Assembly: GCA_035315885.1 (NCBI GenBank)
Contig: DATFXM010000047.1
Location: forward strand, 55,958-119,957
Length of the DNA stretch: 64,000 nt
Direction of reading: 5' to 3'
Source: DATFXM01 sp035315885
Lineage (GTDB): Bacteria; Acidobacteriota; Blastocatellia; UBA7656
Part shown: piece after piece, positions 17,460 through 26,362 of the stretch
Numbering within the stretch: position 1 is the stretch's first letter
How the letters are laid out: every line of letters starts with the position of its first letter
Made by a program: the position numbers and the translations under genes
Notes under the pieces: generated by a model
What the model was told of the DNA's origin: nothing
Databases searched by the model: none
The model's input: only the letters and a program-made list of their open reading frames with translations

Positions 17460-17975
17460 GTGAAATCTAGGATCCGGAATCTGGTTGTCGGTCTTATGCT
17501 GCTCTCCTCGCTCAATGTCGTTTGTGGAATATCGATGAGCCGGGCAAACATCGCTCCGGCAGCGACGCCGGCCGCAGCCGAGTCTAAGGCTAGACGAATC
17601 GAGGGAACCTGGCAGGTGCAGGTCACTTTGCAAAACTGCCAGACAGGCGTCGCCGTGCGAACGGCCCCGGCCTTTTTGACATTTGCTCAAGGGGGAACGC
17701 TTGTGGAAACTACGGCGGTATTCAGTTCCTCGCAGCGCGGCCCCGGGCATGGTTTCTGGGAACACACCGGCGGGAGAACCTTCAAAGCAGTCTCCAAGGC
17801 CTTCTTCTTCAACCCCGACGGGACGTTGGCCGGGACACAAACTATCACCCAGAACATCGAGTTCGGCGACGATCCAGACGTGTTTAACAGCAACGCAACT
17901 ACCGAAATAGTCGCGCCAAACGGCACCGTAGTTCTGAGTGGATGCGCAACTGCCGTCGCGCATCGAATCGAGTAG
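17460..17975 (+). CDS. Secreted protein of unknown function, 171 aa
   Basis: A GTG start at 17460 sits behind AAAAGGAG. An N-terminal signal (about residues 1-30, NLVVGLMLLSSLNVVCGISM) is followed by an Ala-rich linker and a compact beta-rich domain: RIEGTWQVQVTLQNCQTG, then GHGFWEHTGGRTFKAVSKAF, TITQNIEFGDDP and VVLSGCATAVAHRIE. Two cysteines (in QNCQ and SGCA) could form a disulphide. The strand pattern resembles small lipocalin-like periplasmic proteins. The regulator at 15551-17335 is transcribed divergently from the same 124-base gap and may control it. Confidence 0.65.
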   Translation: MKSRIRNLVVGLMLLSSLNVVCGISMSRANIAPAATPAAAESKARRIEGTWQVQVTLQNCQTGVAVRTAPAFLTFAQGGTLVETTAVFSSSQRGPGHGFWEHTGGRTFKAVSKAFFFNPDGTLAGTQTITQNIEFGDDPDVFNSNATTEIVAPNGTVVLSGCATAVAHRIE

Positions 17976-17993
17976 GATGAAAGGAGCTTTGAC

Positions 17994-18078
17994 CGTGCTG
18001 GCGACTTGGGCCGAGCGTTTTCTCACCGCTCACAACGATAGTCAGGCGGTACAAAGCGGGACTCCGCCGCCTAAATGA
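17994..18078 (+). CDS. Possible 27-aa peptide, unknown
   Basis: A GTG at 17994 (or an in-frame ATG at 17977) is preceded by AAAGGAGC and opens a short frame, MLATWAERFLTAHNDSQAVQ and six more residues plus stop. Only the good ribosome-binding site argues for it. It could be a leader peptide or coincidence. Confidence 0.2.
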
Positions 18079-18157
18079 CAAGGCCAGTTGAGGCCCTGCT
18101 GCATAACGATGTGAATCCTTATACACCTGCTCATGCCTTAAGGGGTCACGCTTGAGA

Positions 18158-18263
18158 TTGTGAGATTCGCATTTCCGACTGCGATCTGCTTCAACCTTGA
18201 AATTCTTGCAGCACGATCAAAAGTCAATATTTCCTGCCTGACCCCTCTCAGGCTTTCTGACGG
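18158..18263. repeat. 106-bp tandem repeat, copy 1
   Basis: It starts TTGTGAGATTCGCATTTCCG and is repeated immediately at 18264 with only two substitutions and a 2-base indel near the end. It contains ATTTCCTGCCTGACCCCTCT (18229-18248), which is found again in reverse complement at 63914-63933. Confidence 0.9.
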
Positions 18264-18370
18264 TTGTGAGATTCGCATTTCCGACTGCGATCTGCTTCAA
18301 CCTTGAAATTCTTGCAGGACGATCAAAAGTCAATATTTCATGCCTGACCCCTCTCAGGGGATTTCTGACG
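18264..18370. repeat. 106-bp tandem repeat, copy 2, running into the DHFR-like gene
   Basis: It is nearly identical to copy 1. Differences are C to G at the middle, C to A at 18340, and two extra bases after CTCTCAGG. The last part forms the 3' end of the leftward DHFR-like gene, whose stop codon (18338-18340) exists only because of the C to A change. Confidence 0.9.
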
Positions 18371-18916
18371 CCGGTAGTGGAGGTGAACTACTCCAGACGC
18401 GAAACGGCGTTCGGTCCGCAAATCGAGCCTCAGGCGAACGCCCGCGGGGAGACTCGGCTTGCCGCCTCCAATCACGACGGGCAAAACCATCAGATGGTAC
18501 TCATCGACCAACCTGGCCTTTATAGCTTGCGCGGCAAGTTCCGCGCCGGCCACGGTGATGTCACGGTCTGCAACCTCTTTCATCCTCCGGACGGCATCCG
18601 GCTCGAACTCTGGTTCGATCCGCGTCCTGGCGGTCGAGACGGTCTTCAGCGTCCTGGAGTAGACAATCTTGTTTGCCGCCTGCCAGATCTCCGCAAAGTC
18701 CCCTATGAATGGGGCTTGGCCGCTTGTGTTCATTGTCTCCCAAACAGCCATTGTCTCGTACATTCGGCGACCGTAGAGGTAAGTTCCGACCGGACGCAGG
18801 AGGTTGCCGATGAATAGGTGGACCTCCTCGTCCGGCGCCAGCCAGTCGAACTTACCGGACTCGTCTTCAATGTAGCCATCCAGCGACGTGTTTATTATAT
18901 AAATAAGGTTGGCCAT
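18338..18916 (-). CDS. Dihydrofolate-reductase-like (RibD C-terminal family) protein
   Basis: The start at 18916 is chosen because AAGGAGA lies just upstream and MANLIYIINTSLDGYIEDES is the usual beginning of this family. The 192-residue protein shows GTYLYGRRMYETMAVWE, KIVYSRTLKTV, DITVAGAELAAQAIK and LPVVIGGGKPSLP, the conserved NADPH/substrate strands of RibD_C/YyaP-type reductases. The substrate is unknown, and the family often has no proven role in folate metabolism. The natural C-terminus should be near GVVHLHYRR; the last ten or so residues and the stop come from tandem repeat copy 2. That suggests the repeat replaced or inserted at the gene end without destroying the fold. Confidence 0.88.
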   Translation of the reverse strand: MANLIYIINTSLDGYIEDESGKFDWLAPDEEVHLFIGNLLRPVGTYLYGRRMYETMAVWETMNTSGQAPFIGDFAEIWQAANKIVYSRTLKTVSTARTRIEPEFEPDAVRRMKEVADRDITVAGAELAAQAIKARLVDEYHLMVLPVVIGGGKPSLPAGVRLRLDLRTERRFASGVVHLHYRRQKSPERGQA

Positions 18917-19006
18917 AACAGTCTCCTTGGTGCGTTTAAAATCACAACATATTTTGTGCACCCTGGTTGTTTCGCGCGTCTTGGATTAGTCGAGTACTGT
19001 ACACAC

Positions 19007-19468
19007 TTATTTCTCTAGATAGTCAGTGCCAAATTTGCCGGTGCCGCTTAGCTGAACTATCGCACCGCCTTCCTTCGCCGCCACGAAATGAGCGACGCCC
19101 GCCGGAATGACAATAAAACTGCCCGCCCGATACCCTTTGAGCTTGGCTGGGTCGAATCTTTCTCCCGCGCCCAAGTACCAGGTCCCTTCGATGACCGTAA
19201 CCAGTTCGTCATGCGGATGCGTATGAGCGAGGACCCGCATGCCTGCCGGTATCTTAACCCGATCAACCCACGTTCCGTCTTTAGTTGAGTCGCCGAACAA
19301 CTGCGCTCGCTGCCGCCCATCTTTGTAGTAAGACGGCGCGAACCACCGCACTTGTTCTGGAGTCAGCCCGACAATCTCTTTTTTATTCTGTCCGGCCCAA
19401 GTCCTTGCCAGTGTTACCGCGGCAAGAACTATCACTACGGCAGTGGCTGCAACAAGCACCTTCTTCAT
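19007..19468 (-). CDS. Secreted cupin-domain protein
   Basis: The ATG at 19468 (12 codons inside the longest frame) is preferred. It follows AGGAGGAGAGG and starts a signal peptide (MKKVLVAATAVVIVLAAVTL, cleavage near residue 26). The mature part is a single cupin barrel. The first motif GMRVLAHTHPHDELVTVIEG supplies His and Glu metal ligands, and the second GSFIVIPAGVAHFVAAKEGG a further His. It is probably a periplasmic metal-dependent or ligand-binding cupin. The 153-residue length is normal for this group. The adjacent genes give no clear pathway. Confidence 0.88.
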   Translation of the reverse strand: MKKVLVAATAVVIVLAAVTLARTWAGQNKKEIVGLTPEQVRWFAPSYYKDGRQRAQLFGDSTKDGTWVDRVKIPAGMRVLAHTHPHDELVTVIEGTWYLGAGERFDPAKLKGYRAGSFIVIPAGVAHFVAAKEGGAIVQLSGTGKFGTDYLEK

Positions 19469-19620
19469 CCCTCTCCTCCTAACGTGGGATAGTCGCGCGC
19501 GCATCGACGAATCGTCCTTCTGACGATGAGAAGTACAAGCTGATCGGGGAAAGATCGTACGCGATCAGATAGCAGGCCAGGTCATCACCCTCGCCAATGG
19601 CGTGTTAACTCGACCGCAGG

Positions 19621-21075
19621 TTAACGTCGGCCGCCTGGAGTGCCAAGCAACAGCTCAATTGCTTTTTCCAGAGCACTGTCGCGCCCCGCGTCGAGATCCG
19701 TTTTCTGAAACACAGGTATTCGAGTATCTGGAGGAACGCCGCTCGCCTCGAAGTGCTTGCCTTGCTCTGTCAGGAAGACTTCATTCGGAAGTCCGAAGCG
19801 CCAGCCGTTGGGTAGTCGACGAACGAGTACGTCCGAATAAACGCCCTGAGTATTTTCGCCGATGCGCACGACTTGCGGCAGACGGCCCATTAATGCCATC
19901 GTGAACGTCTCGCCGGCGCTGACGGTATCGGGTCCGATTAACTCGATCACCGGACCCAGGAAACGCGGGCGGTCGCTTACTCGAACCAACGAAGGTTGCG
20001 GCGCAGTCCAACTCTCCGGGTTTTGTGCGTCGTTGCGCGCCCGCTTCACGAAACCTACATAGGCTTTGCTGGTCAGTCGACTGGCGATCTGAATGCCATA
20101 CGGGTCGGCGCCGCCGCCGTTGATCCTGACATCAATCACCAACCCCTTCAGCCCTTGAGCGTCCTGCATGATTTCATCTAGTGCCCCTTCGAGCGCGCGA
20201 GCCCCTTCATCGAACCCGAGTTTGCTTACGTAGCCCGCGAACGCATCTATGCGGACATAACCTGCTCCTCCCTTTAATCTGGCGTAGCGCAAGTGGCCGT
20301 TGCAGAAATCGCGAAGTTTGCTCTCGAGATAGCGAGTTTCAAGTATTTCAATGGTTCGCTTTTTTTCTTCCGCCGTCAGGACCAGCGTGCCCGTACGCTT
20401 GCCTCCGAAGCCCCGCTTTATTCCGGAAGCCGAGATGAATGTGTGCGCGTCGTGCAGCGGCTCGATCATCGCTCTGAAGATTTCAAACAGCTCTTCCGGT
20501 TTTGTCTGGGCGCTTACCTTCGACCGGTACGTCTTCGTGACTGCGGGCCAGTCCACACCTCGGAGCTTTAGAAAACCATGATGAGCACCGAAGGTAGCGG
20601 CGAAGACCTCAAAGTTGGTCAATGGATCGTTAGGCGCTTCGCGTGTGCAGACCTCCGGGCGCGTCCGCACCCGGCTGAACAGAACCTTCGAGGCCGCACT
20701 TGGATCTTGAAACCACTCCGAATCGGGAGAAGGTCCAGGTGACAAGTACAAAACGCCGGACTGTTTGGAAACGAATCGTTCGCCGCGAGGATCCGAGGGT
20801 TCTGGCTGTAGTTTGAAGCTCTCCAAGAGCATGCAACTGATCGCGGTGATTTCCAGCAGCCTCATTTCATTGCCATTGATCTCGGCAAGGTAGCCGTAGC
20901 CATCTGAGAGCCAATAACCGTCAAGCGATGGCTTCGGCTCCGCAGCTTTAACCAACGGGTGCACGATGAGACAGCACAAGGCGATGAGCAGAATGCAGCA
21001 TCGCGCAATGAGATGTTGAGGTCGAATCACGGTAGACGCTAACGCCATCCCTTTAGTCTTCATTTGCGTATTCAT
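19621..21075 (-). CDS. Secreted S41-family (C-terminal processing-like) serine peptidase
   Basis: The 484-residue protein has an N-terminal signal/hydrophobic stretch (about residues 22-44, LIARCCILLIALCCLIVHPL). An extended N-terminal region is followed by an S41 core from about 270 to 470 (GLKGLVIDVRINGGGADPYG, then VIELIGPDTVSAGETFTMAL, with the nucleophile Ser in TVSAGETF). No PDZ domain is obvious. It should act in the periplasm or outside the cell. The initiation codon is uncertain because none of the first three ATGs has a good ribosome-binding site. It is convergent with nothing and may be monocistronic. Confidence 0.85.
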   Translation of the reverse strand: MNTQMKTKGMALASTVIRPQHLIARCCILLIALCCLIVHPLVKAAEPKPSLDGYWLSDGYGYLAEINGNEMRLLEITAISCMLLESFKLQPEPSDPRGERFVSKQSGVLYLSPGPSPDSEWFQDPSAASKVLFSRVRTRPEVCTREAPNDPLTNFEVFAATFGAHHGFLKLRGVDWPAVTKTYRSKVSAQTKPEELFEIFRAMIEPLHDAHTFISASGIKRGFGGKRTGTLVLTAEEKKRTIEILETRYLESKLRDFCNGHLRYARLKGGAGYVRIDAFAGYVSKLGFDEGARALEGALDEIMQDAQGLKGLVIDVRINGGGADPYGIQIASRLTSKAYVGFVKRARNDAQNPESWTAPQPSLVRVSDRPRFLGPVIELIGPDTVSAGETFTMALMGRLPQVVRIGENTQGVYSDVLVRRLPNGWRFGLPNEVFLTEQGKHFEASGVPPDTRIPVFQKTDLDAGRDSALEKAIELLLGTPGGRR

Positions 21076-21737
21076 CCTGGTCCATTAGCAACTGTTTCAA
21101 TTAACGAGTTAGCTTTGCAGAGCTGAACAATAGCACGATGATCCTGGAGTAACAGCTTACATCAAAGCAGCGGCCGATCTAACCTAACAGTGTGGTCACA
21201 GTAATGAGAAGCCGTGGGTGGTTCTCTGAACGATAGAGTCGACTTGATCCGACCCACAGAGTGGCCATGAGACTACTGAAGCGCATTAGTTACTTGAAGC
21301 GAGTTCCCCTGGTTTCATCGAGTTCTCCGGGCCCTCCGTTCGGGAGGGCAATGTATGTAGCAGACGCAAGCGGAGACGATTGCCCCATCGGAGGGCAATG
21401 TCAGCATTCGGACTGTCGCTGGACCAATCGGCCCTTCTAGCGGAGGGCGGTGTGAAATTTCCTTGCGTGCTGCAAACATCACCCCCTTACGAAGGGCCTT
21501 GAGGACATCCAAAACTCTACGTCCGGACTACGAAGATATTTTGTGAGAGAGAGCCGAATCTCGTTGGCAGATAAAACATCAGAGCATCGCCAGCACAATG
21601 CTCAATGAGCAACACACTATTACGCACCACCACTAGTTCTTCACCCACTGTTGTCAAGAAAATTGTCTCCCTCGTGATACGGTTTCTTCCGTTTTGTCGC
21701 TAAAGACATTGAGCGGCATCCCTAAAAGGAGACACTA
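21076..21737. other. Intergenic region with small repeats, no supported gene
   Basis: GGAGGGC(A/G)(A/G)TGT occurs three times (21343, 21390, 21442), about 50 bases apart. A GC-rich hairpin at 21331-21349 has arms GCCCTCC and GGGAGGGC. No frame here has a plausible product. The last 75 bases before 21738 should hold the promoter of the secreted-protein gene. Confidence 0.45.
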
Positions 21738-22310
21738 ATGACCGATAGAAGATTAAGACAGATAGTACTTGGCATGGCTCTGATCATGTTGCTTTGTGTC
21801 AGCGGCGCAGCGACCGCCACCGTTCAATCAGGATTAGCCTTTGAAGGAGCTTACGCAGACGGGGCGCTTGTGACAATTGGAATTACGGCGCCCACGGTAA
21901 CCTCAAAACCGCTGGAGTCACAATTAACACTCTATCTTGTTGTTTACCCGAACGGATTTGAATCACTCGGCATTGGGACGCCCATTTGCGACCCTTGCGA
22001 CCACGGTGGAAACGGCATAGACCCGACCGATTTTCATGACCATGTTCTCAGCGGACTCCCTCAGAACCACGCGGGAGGTAAGCACGATCCAGCATTCCAC
22101 CTGTTCCAGGTGCAACCCGCTTACACAGGTGTTGAAGCACACGACGCGTCGGTCACACTGGCGTACGCTGGTCATCTTCCGGCAACGTCGAACGCCGCAG
22201 TGGCTGCGCTGCTCTCCGCGAGACTCAATGACGGCTCGCCAGTAGCAACTATTTCAGACACAAATCTCCAGCTCACCGCTCCAGTAATCAAGGATCATCC
22301 AGGACGCTAA
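21738..22310 (+). CDS. Secreted protein of unknown function, 190 aa
   Basis: AAAAGGAGA precedes the ATG. Residues 1-28 are a signal peptide (QIVLGMALIMLLCVSGAATA). The mature protein is beta-rich and contains a His/Gly-rich region near residues 84-115 (CDPCDHGGNGIDPTDFHDHV and HAGGKHDPAFHLFQ), which could bind a metal. I do not recognise the family. A perfect 43-bp palindrome follows 65 bases after the stop and may end the transcript. Confidence 0.65.
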   Translation: MTDRRLRQIVLGMALIMLLCVSGAATATVQSGLAFEGAYADGALVTIGITAPTVTSKPLESQLTLYLVVYPNGFESLGIGTPICDPCDHGGNGIDPTDFHDHVLSGLPQNHAGGKHDPAFHLFQVQPAYTGVEAHDASVTLAYAGHLPATSNAAVAALLSARLNDGSPVATISDTNLQLTAPVIKDHPGR

Positions 22311-22375
22311 AAAGACAGGTGCGAGGAGTGGTGTCTGCGGCTGGGTTTTCTCTGCACTTGAAGTGCGTAGAAGAA

Positions 22376-22418
22376 AGGGTCAGCCGAACATGACGCAGCG
22401 TCATGTTCGGCTGACCCT
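22376..22418. repeat. Perfect 43-bp palindrome
   Basis: Left arm AGGGTCAGCCGAACATGACG plus C (22376-22396) and right arm (22398-22418) pair at all 21 positions around a single central A. No T-run follows directly. It may be a terminator of the upstream gene, a REP/MITE-like element or a protein-binding site. Confidence 0.9.
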
Positions 22419-22726
22419 CATTATTCCAGCCCCCTACCGGCTGACCCGACTTCAGCAAGAGACGCTCGTGTGCTCGAGATAAGAAGGCGCGAACTCAAAT
22501 ATGCGCCTTATCTGAGCCCGCCTTGTTACCTCCAACCGCACGCGACGGGTAGTAATCAGATTTAAATCAGATTTTTGTCAGACAATTTCAAATACTTCCT
22601 AGCCGCTGATGCTATAGCCTGCGCCGGAAAGTCTTGATGCGGTGGCCATTATACGCAAGCTTCACAAAACGGAACAACGATGAGCGCTTTCGACACCACG
22701 CGAAAGCTGATCCGGAGAATTAGGCA
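22419..22726. other. Intergenic, AT-rich promoter-like stretch
   Basis: It holds a hairpin with arms AGATAAGaaGGCGC and GCGCCTTATCT (22475-22518), one arm carrying two extra bases, and an AT-rich block with ATCAGATTTAAATCAGATTT near 22555. No gene is supported before the TTG at 22727. Confidence 0.4.
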
Positions 22727-22993
22727 TTGAAGAAGACGCGCAGAACGAGAACGACTGTTGAAAAGCACGAAGTGATCGTCGTCAGAGGGTCTCGCAAGCT
22801 TGGTAGAACGCTTTGCAAAGAATGCTCAGAAACAGTTGCTCTCGTTACGCTTGACGAAGCGGTGAAGATTTCCGGCCTGAGCTCGCGCGCGATCCATCGG
22901 TTGATAGAAGAGGGGCGAATACACTTTTCCGAAACTAACACAGGAATCGCGCTTATCTGCCCGACTTCGTTACTCTGCACGTTCATGGAGTGA
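22727..22993 (+). CDS. Small helix-turn-helix protein (excisionase/MerR-like), 88 aa
   Basis: A TTG start follows CCGGAGAA. The basic N-terminus (MKKTRRTRTTVEKHEVIVVR) precedes a CKEC pair at about residues 35-38. A helix-turn-helix follows in ALVTLDEAVKISGLSSRAIH with RLIEEGRIHFSET, the MerR/excisionase-type pattern. It is too small to have a separate sensor domain, so it is probably a DNA-binding switch. The S74 fibre-like gene starts 46 bases downstream on the same strand, and the two are probably co-transcribed. Confidence 0.75.
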   Translation: MKKTRRTRTTVEKHEVIVVRGSRKLGRTLCKECSETVALVTLDEAVKISGLSSRAIHRLIEEGRIHFSETNTGIALICPTSLLCTFME

Positions 22994-23039
22994 GGGTACG
23001 GAAAGTTCGCAGATTTATCGCAGAGCAGGAGGTTCCATT

Positions 23040-25334
23040 ATGTATAAGCCGTCGTATTCTCTCGCTGCCGTTCTGATGTTAATGCTGCCGGCATCGGTGT
23101 GGGCTCAGAGTGCTCAGCGAAGCTCAACCGCTGTCGACAAGCCGGCCAGGCAGGTCGTCGCCTCTACCTCTGGCAACTCAATACGCTTCTCGTCTCTTGG
23201 TGAGCTGATGCAAGTGCGACTTGAAGTCATCGGGCCCGCTGGCGACTTGTTGCTGGACACAGATTTCAAGCAGGGCAATCTGATTGATTGGCCTGCGTTG
23301 GACAAACAGGGACAGCGCCTCGCCGATGGGCCATACCTGTGCATTATTACAGTCAAAGATTCCTCAGGCGAACTCACGCGCAGGCAGGCGATTGCCGTGC
23401 TCGGCGATCAATCCCTGGGCTTGAAGCAAGTTGACGGATTGTCCCTGTCGGTGGCTCAAACTCAAGCAGCAGGTTCGATGTCGGGCGAAGACGTCAGCAT
23501 GACTATTCTCGAACCAACCGGATCCTCATCAACAGCGGTCCTCGCGCACGATGGAAGCGCGGCCCATCTAATTAGCAGCAGCGGAGGTCTGTTGATCTCA
23601 AGCGGTGATTTTTTTGCGAACAGAGCAACAGAGAAGGTGCGGATCACAGCAGAAGGGAGCGTGGGAATAGGAACGAGCAATCCACATGCGAGGCTTGATG
23701 TGGCGGGCGCTATCCGCACGAGCGAAGGGATCATCTTTCCGGACGGATCAATACAGTTTTCGGCTGCAAGAAGGACATTCGGAGCAGCGAGCCTCAGACC
23801 CGATCAGTCTGGGAAAAATCCATCGGCAGGGCAAGAGCACTTTGAACCGCAAGCTGCAGGAACCGGCACGCAAAACAGATTAGCAAAGTGGACAGACAAC
23901 GCAGGGACTCTCGGAGATTCGGTGGTGAGCGACACAGGTTTTGTGACGATAGACAGCAACGCCAATCCGCAGGCAGCGGGCCTTGGGAGTTTGGTCATTC
24001 AAGGCAACGTGAATAAGGAGCGCATCGAGCTGCGGAGCGCTGGTGCAGGACCGGGTCCCGCGTTGCAGGGGAAAGGCTTTGGGGGAACGATCGCAGCTCC
24101 GACGGCAACGCTGGCGAATTCGGACCTGTTCATCATCGCGGGATCTGGGCACAACGGGACCTCGTTGGTTACGTTCAACGCTGGGACGATCAAGATCAAG
24201 GCTGAGGAGAATTGGACGGGGACAGCGAATGGAGCGTTTATCAACTTCGAGACGACCGCTTCAGGCAGTCCGACGAGCGGGCGGGCCGAGAGGATGAGGA
24301 TCACGTCAGGTGGCAACGTCGGCATCGGCTTGACGGCCCCGCAAAACAAACTCACCGTGGTGGACACCTCGGGCGGCGCGCAGATAAGGTTCGGCAAGGC
24401 AGCGAACGCCGGCGGCGGTTATCTCCTGAGTGTTCTCGGGTCGGAAGCAACTCTATCCGGCGGAGGCGAATTCGATGGTACTAACTGGATTGCGAGAAAT
24501 GCCCAAGCATCTCGTATTGAGAATCGCGCGGGCATTGTATCGTTTTTCACTAACAGCGGGCTAACTCCAGGCTCAACGTTCATACCGACTGAACGGATGA
24601 GAATCACCAACGTCGGCAACGTCGGGATCGGCACGACCGAACCCGCGGCACGACTTGAGGTAAACGGCGACGTGAACGTGCAGGGTGCCGTCCACATCGG
24701 TATGGACCTGAAAGTAAGCAGCATCGTGCCGGTAAATTTCCTCCGTATTGATGACATCGGTAGCGGTTACGTTGATCTGAATAGCGGGAAACTAACGTTC
24801 ACGAATCTTCCGAATACAGGCAATAGCGTACTCTGCTACCGAACAACATTTACTGGTGGCCTTTTTGCAGAACACACCGTCGATGGCTGTGGTTCGAGCA
24901 TTCGTCTCAAGAAAAACATCGACTCGTTCTCTTTTGGTCTGAGTTTGATCAAACGCCTGCGTCCGGTCTCTTTTGATTGGAAGAGCAACGGCAAGCGAGA
25001 CATTGGCCTCATCGCTGAGGATGTCGACGCGGTCGAACCGCTGCTTGCGACGCGCAACGACAAGGGCGAAGTCGCCGGCGTGAAGTATGAGAAGCTTCCC
25101 GTCGTCCTGATCAATGCCGTCAAAGAGCAACAGGCGCAGATTGAGCAGCAGGACGAACAAATCAGGACTCAGCGAGCGTTACTCCAGCAGCAGCACGCAA
25201 AGGCGAAACAGCAAGAGTCGCAACTGATCCAGCAGCGAGCAGCAATGCTCCGGCAGCAGACGGAGATTGATGCTTTGAAGCGGTTAGTTTGCGCCGGCCA
25301 TCGGCGCTGGGCGGTCTGCAGGCAACGCCGCTGA
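23040..25334 (+). CDS. Secreted tail-fibre-like protein with C-terminal S74 intramolecular chaperone
   Basis: GGAGG lies before the ATG and residues 1-22 are a signal peptide (SLAAVLMLMLPASVWAQ). The middle (about 90-600) is beta-rich with recurring ERMRIT-x-x-GNVGIGTT-type strands (about residues 210, 425, 525), as in trimeric fibre shafts. An S74 autoprocessing domain (about 620-700) has SIRLKKNIDSFSFGLSLIKR, RPVSFDWK and IGLIAEDV. A Gln-rich coiled coil (about 690-745) follows, then a short Cys-containing tail. S74 domains fold phage tail spikes and some surface proteins. Here the signal peptide points to a surface fibre, not a phage structural gene. No phage genes are nearby. Confidence 0.85.
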   Translation: MYKPSYSLAAVLMLMLPASVWAQSAQRSSTAVDKPARQVVASTSGNSIRFSSLGELMQVRLEVIGPAGDLLLDTDFKQGNLIDWPALDKQGQRLADGPYLCIITVKDSSGELTRRQAIAVLGDQSLGLKQVDGLSLSVAQTQAAGSMSGEDVSMTILEPTGSSSTAVLAHDGSAAHLISSSGGLLISSGDFFANRATEKVRITAEGSVGIGTSNPHARLDVAGAIRTSEGIIFPDGSIQFSAARRTFGAASLRPDQSGKNPSAGQEHFEPQAAGTGTQNRLAKWTDNAGTLGDSVVSDTGFVTIDSNANPQAAGLGSLVIQGNVNKERIELRSAGAGPGPALQGKGFGGTIAAPTATLANSDLFIIAGSGHNGTSLVTFNAGTIKIKAEENWTGTANGAFINFETTASGSPTSGRAERMRITSGGNVGIGLTAPQNKLTVVDTSGGAQIRFGKAANAGGGYLLSVLGSEATLSGGGEFDGTNWIARNAQASRIENRAGIVSFFTNSGLTPGSTFIPTERMRITNVGNVGIGTTEPAARLEVNGDVNVQGAVHIGMDLKVSSIVPVNFLRIDDIGSGYVDLNSGKLTFTNLPNTGNSVLCYRTTFTGGLFAEHTVDGCGSSIRLKKNIDSFSFGLSLIKRLRPVSFDWKSNGKRDIGLIAEDVDAVEPLLATRNDKGEVAGVKYEKLPVVLINAVKEQQAQIEQQDEQIRTQRALLQQQHAKAKQQESQLIQQRAAMLRQQTEIDALKRLVCAGHRRWAVCRQRR

Positions 25335-25534
25335 ACCAACCTGTTGCATATCATCGTCGTATTCAAGCTATTCAAGAACCGGGATAAGGCCAGGTCAAGC
25401 CGCTGTACGCACCGGCGCTGGATGAAATCTAACGAGATCGATTGCGCTTAGTCTGTCGCGTAGCGCCCAAACGATGCGCTTCAGCGGCTCCCACGCAACT
25501 ACCACTTAAGACTACTCGCGGGGCAGGTCGTGTT

Positions 25535-26362
25535 TCAGAGGTTGGAATGGTCCGACGGAATCGCCAAAGCTGGCTGCGTCTCGCGCTTGCCCACAGCAAG
25601 CCACGGCGTGCCGCGATAGGAGTCCGTCACTACCCAGGCGGCCGCAGTCAACGCCAAAGTGGAAACGACCTCGCCCCATTGGAAGTCGCTGAGAGAACCC
25701 GCCGCCACGATGGGTACCCAGACCAGCAGCGCGAACATCCCCATCTGCAATGCCGAGAGCCCGGCTGCCAACCGTCCAAACACACCGAACACCACCGCCA
25801 GACCCGCCACGATGAACGTGCCGCCGGTGAAATACGCCCAGAACAAGTGCCATGGTAACCAGCCAGGCACCATCTCGGCGGTCCGCTCGACGTAAGCGAA
25901 ATGGGCATACCCGAAGGGGAGTAGGCCCAGACCGTAGAGCACCCTCGCGATTGGCATGGCTTTGTCGCCCGCGGCGAAACCGAGCCGCTGCCGGTCCCAG
26001 TCCGTGGCGAACCAGGCAAACAAGACCCAGGCGCCAGCCGTCATCACCATTGTTTCACCGGCGCTCCAGGTACCCTCCACCAGCGAGGCGACGAAGAGAG
26101 CCCGTACTCTCCATAGTAGAAACCAGAGGACGAGAGCGGCGAGCAACACGCGGGCAGCGAGGGAGGCCGTGCGACGCCAAAGCAGTCCGATGCCCGACGC
26201 GATAGACACGAGCGCGCAGAGATACACCAGTACGTCGCGAGCGGGCACGCCCTTGGGTACCGGCTGCCATACCATGGTGAAGTCGCGCTTGATCAGGCCC
26301 AGAACACCCAGGCCGATCATGACTGCAGCAAAAGCCGCGTGACTAGCGCTGGCGATGCGCAT
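25535..26362 (-). CDS. Polytopic inner-membrane protein (DoxX-like layout)
   Basis: The start at 26362 follows GGAGGAACGGAG and removes 45 hydrophilic residues from the longest frame. The 275-residue product has about eight hydrophobic helices, among them AAFAAVMIGLGVLGLI at the N-terminus, VLLAALVLWFLLWRV and GTFIVAGLAVVFGVFGRLAA. Short loops fit a small multi-pass protein resembling DoxX-type families. No catalytic motif is visible. It lies in a GC-richer stretch with the ankyrin gene. The role is unknown. Confidence 0.65.
   Translation of the reverse strand: MRIASASHAAFAAVMIGLGVLGLIKRDFTMVWQPVPKGVPARDVLVYLCALVSIASGIGLLWRRTASLAARVLLAALVLWFLLWRVRALFVASLVEGTWSAGETMVMTAGAWVLFAWFATDWDRQRLGFAAGDKAMPIARVLYGLGLLPFGYAHFAYVERTAEMVPGWLPWHLFWAYFTGGTFIVAGLAVVFGVFGRLAAGLSALQMGMFALLVWVPIVAAGSLSDFQWGEVVSTLALTAAAWVVTDSYRGTPWLAVGKRETQPALAIPSDHSNL

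Noticed and set aside
23040..25334. Prophage tail-fibre gene
   Set aside because: The protein has a signal peptide and no neighbouring phage genes, so a cell-surface fibre is the better reading.
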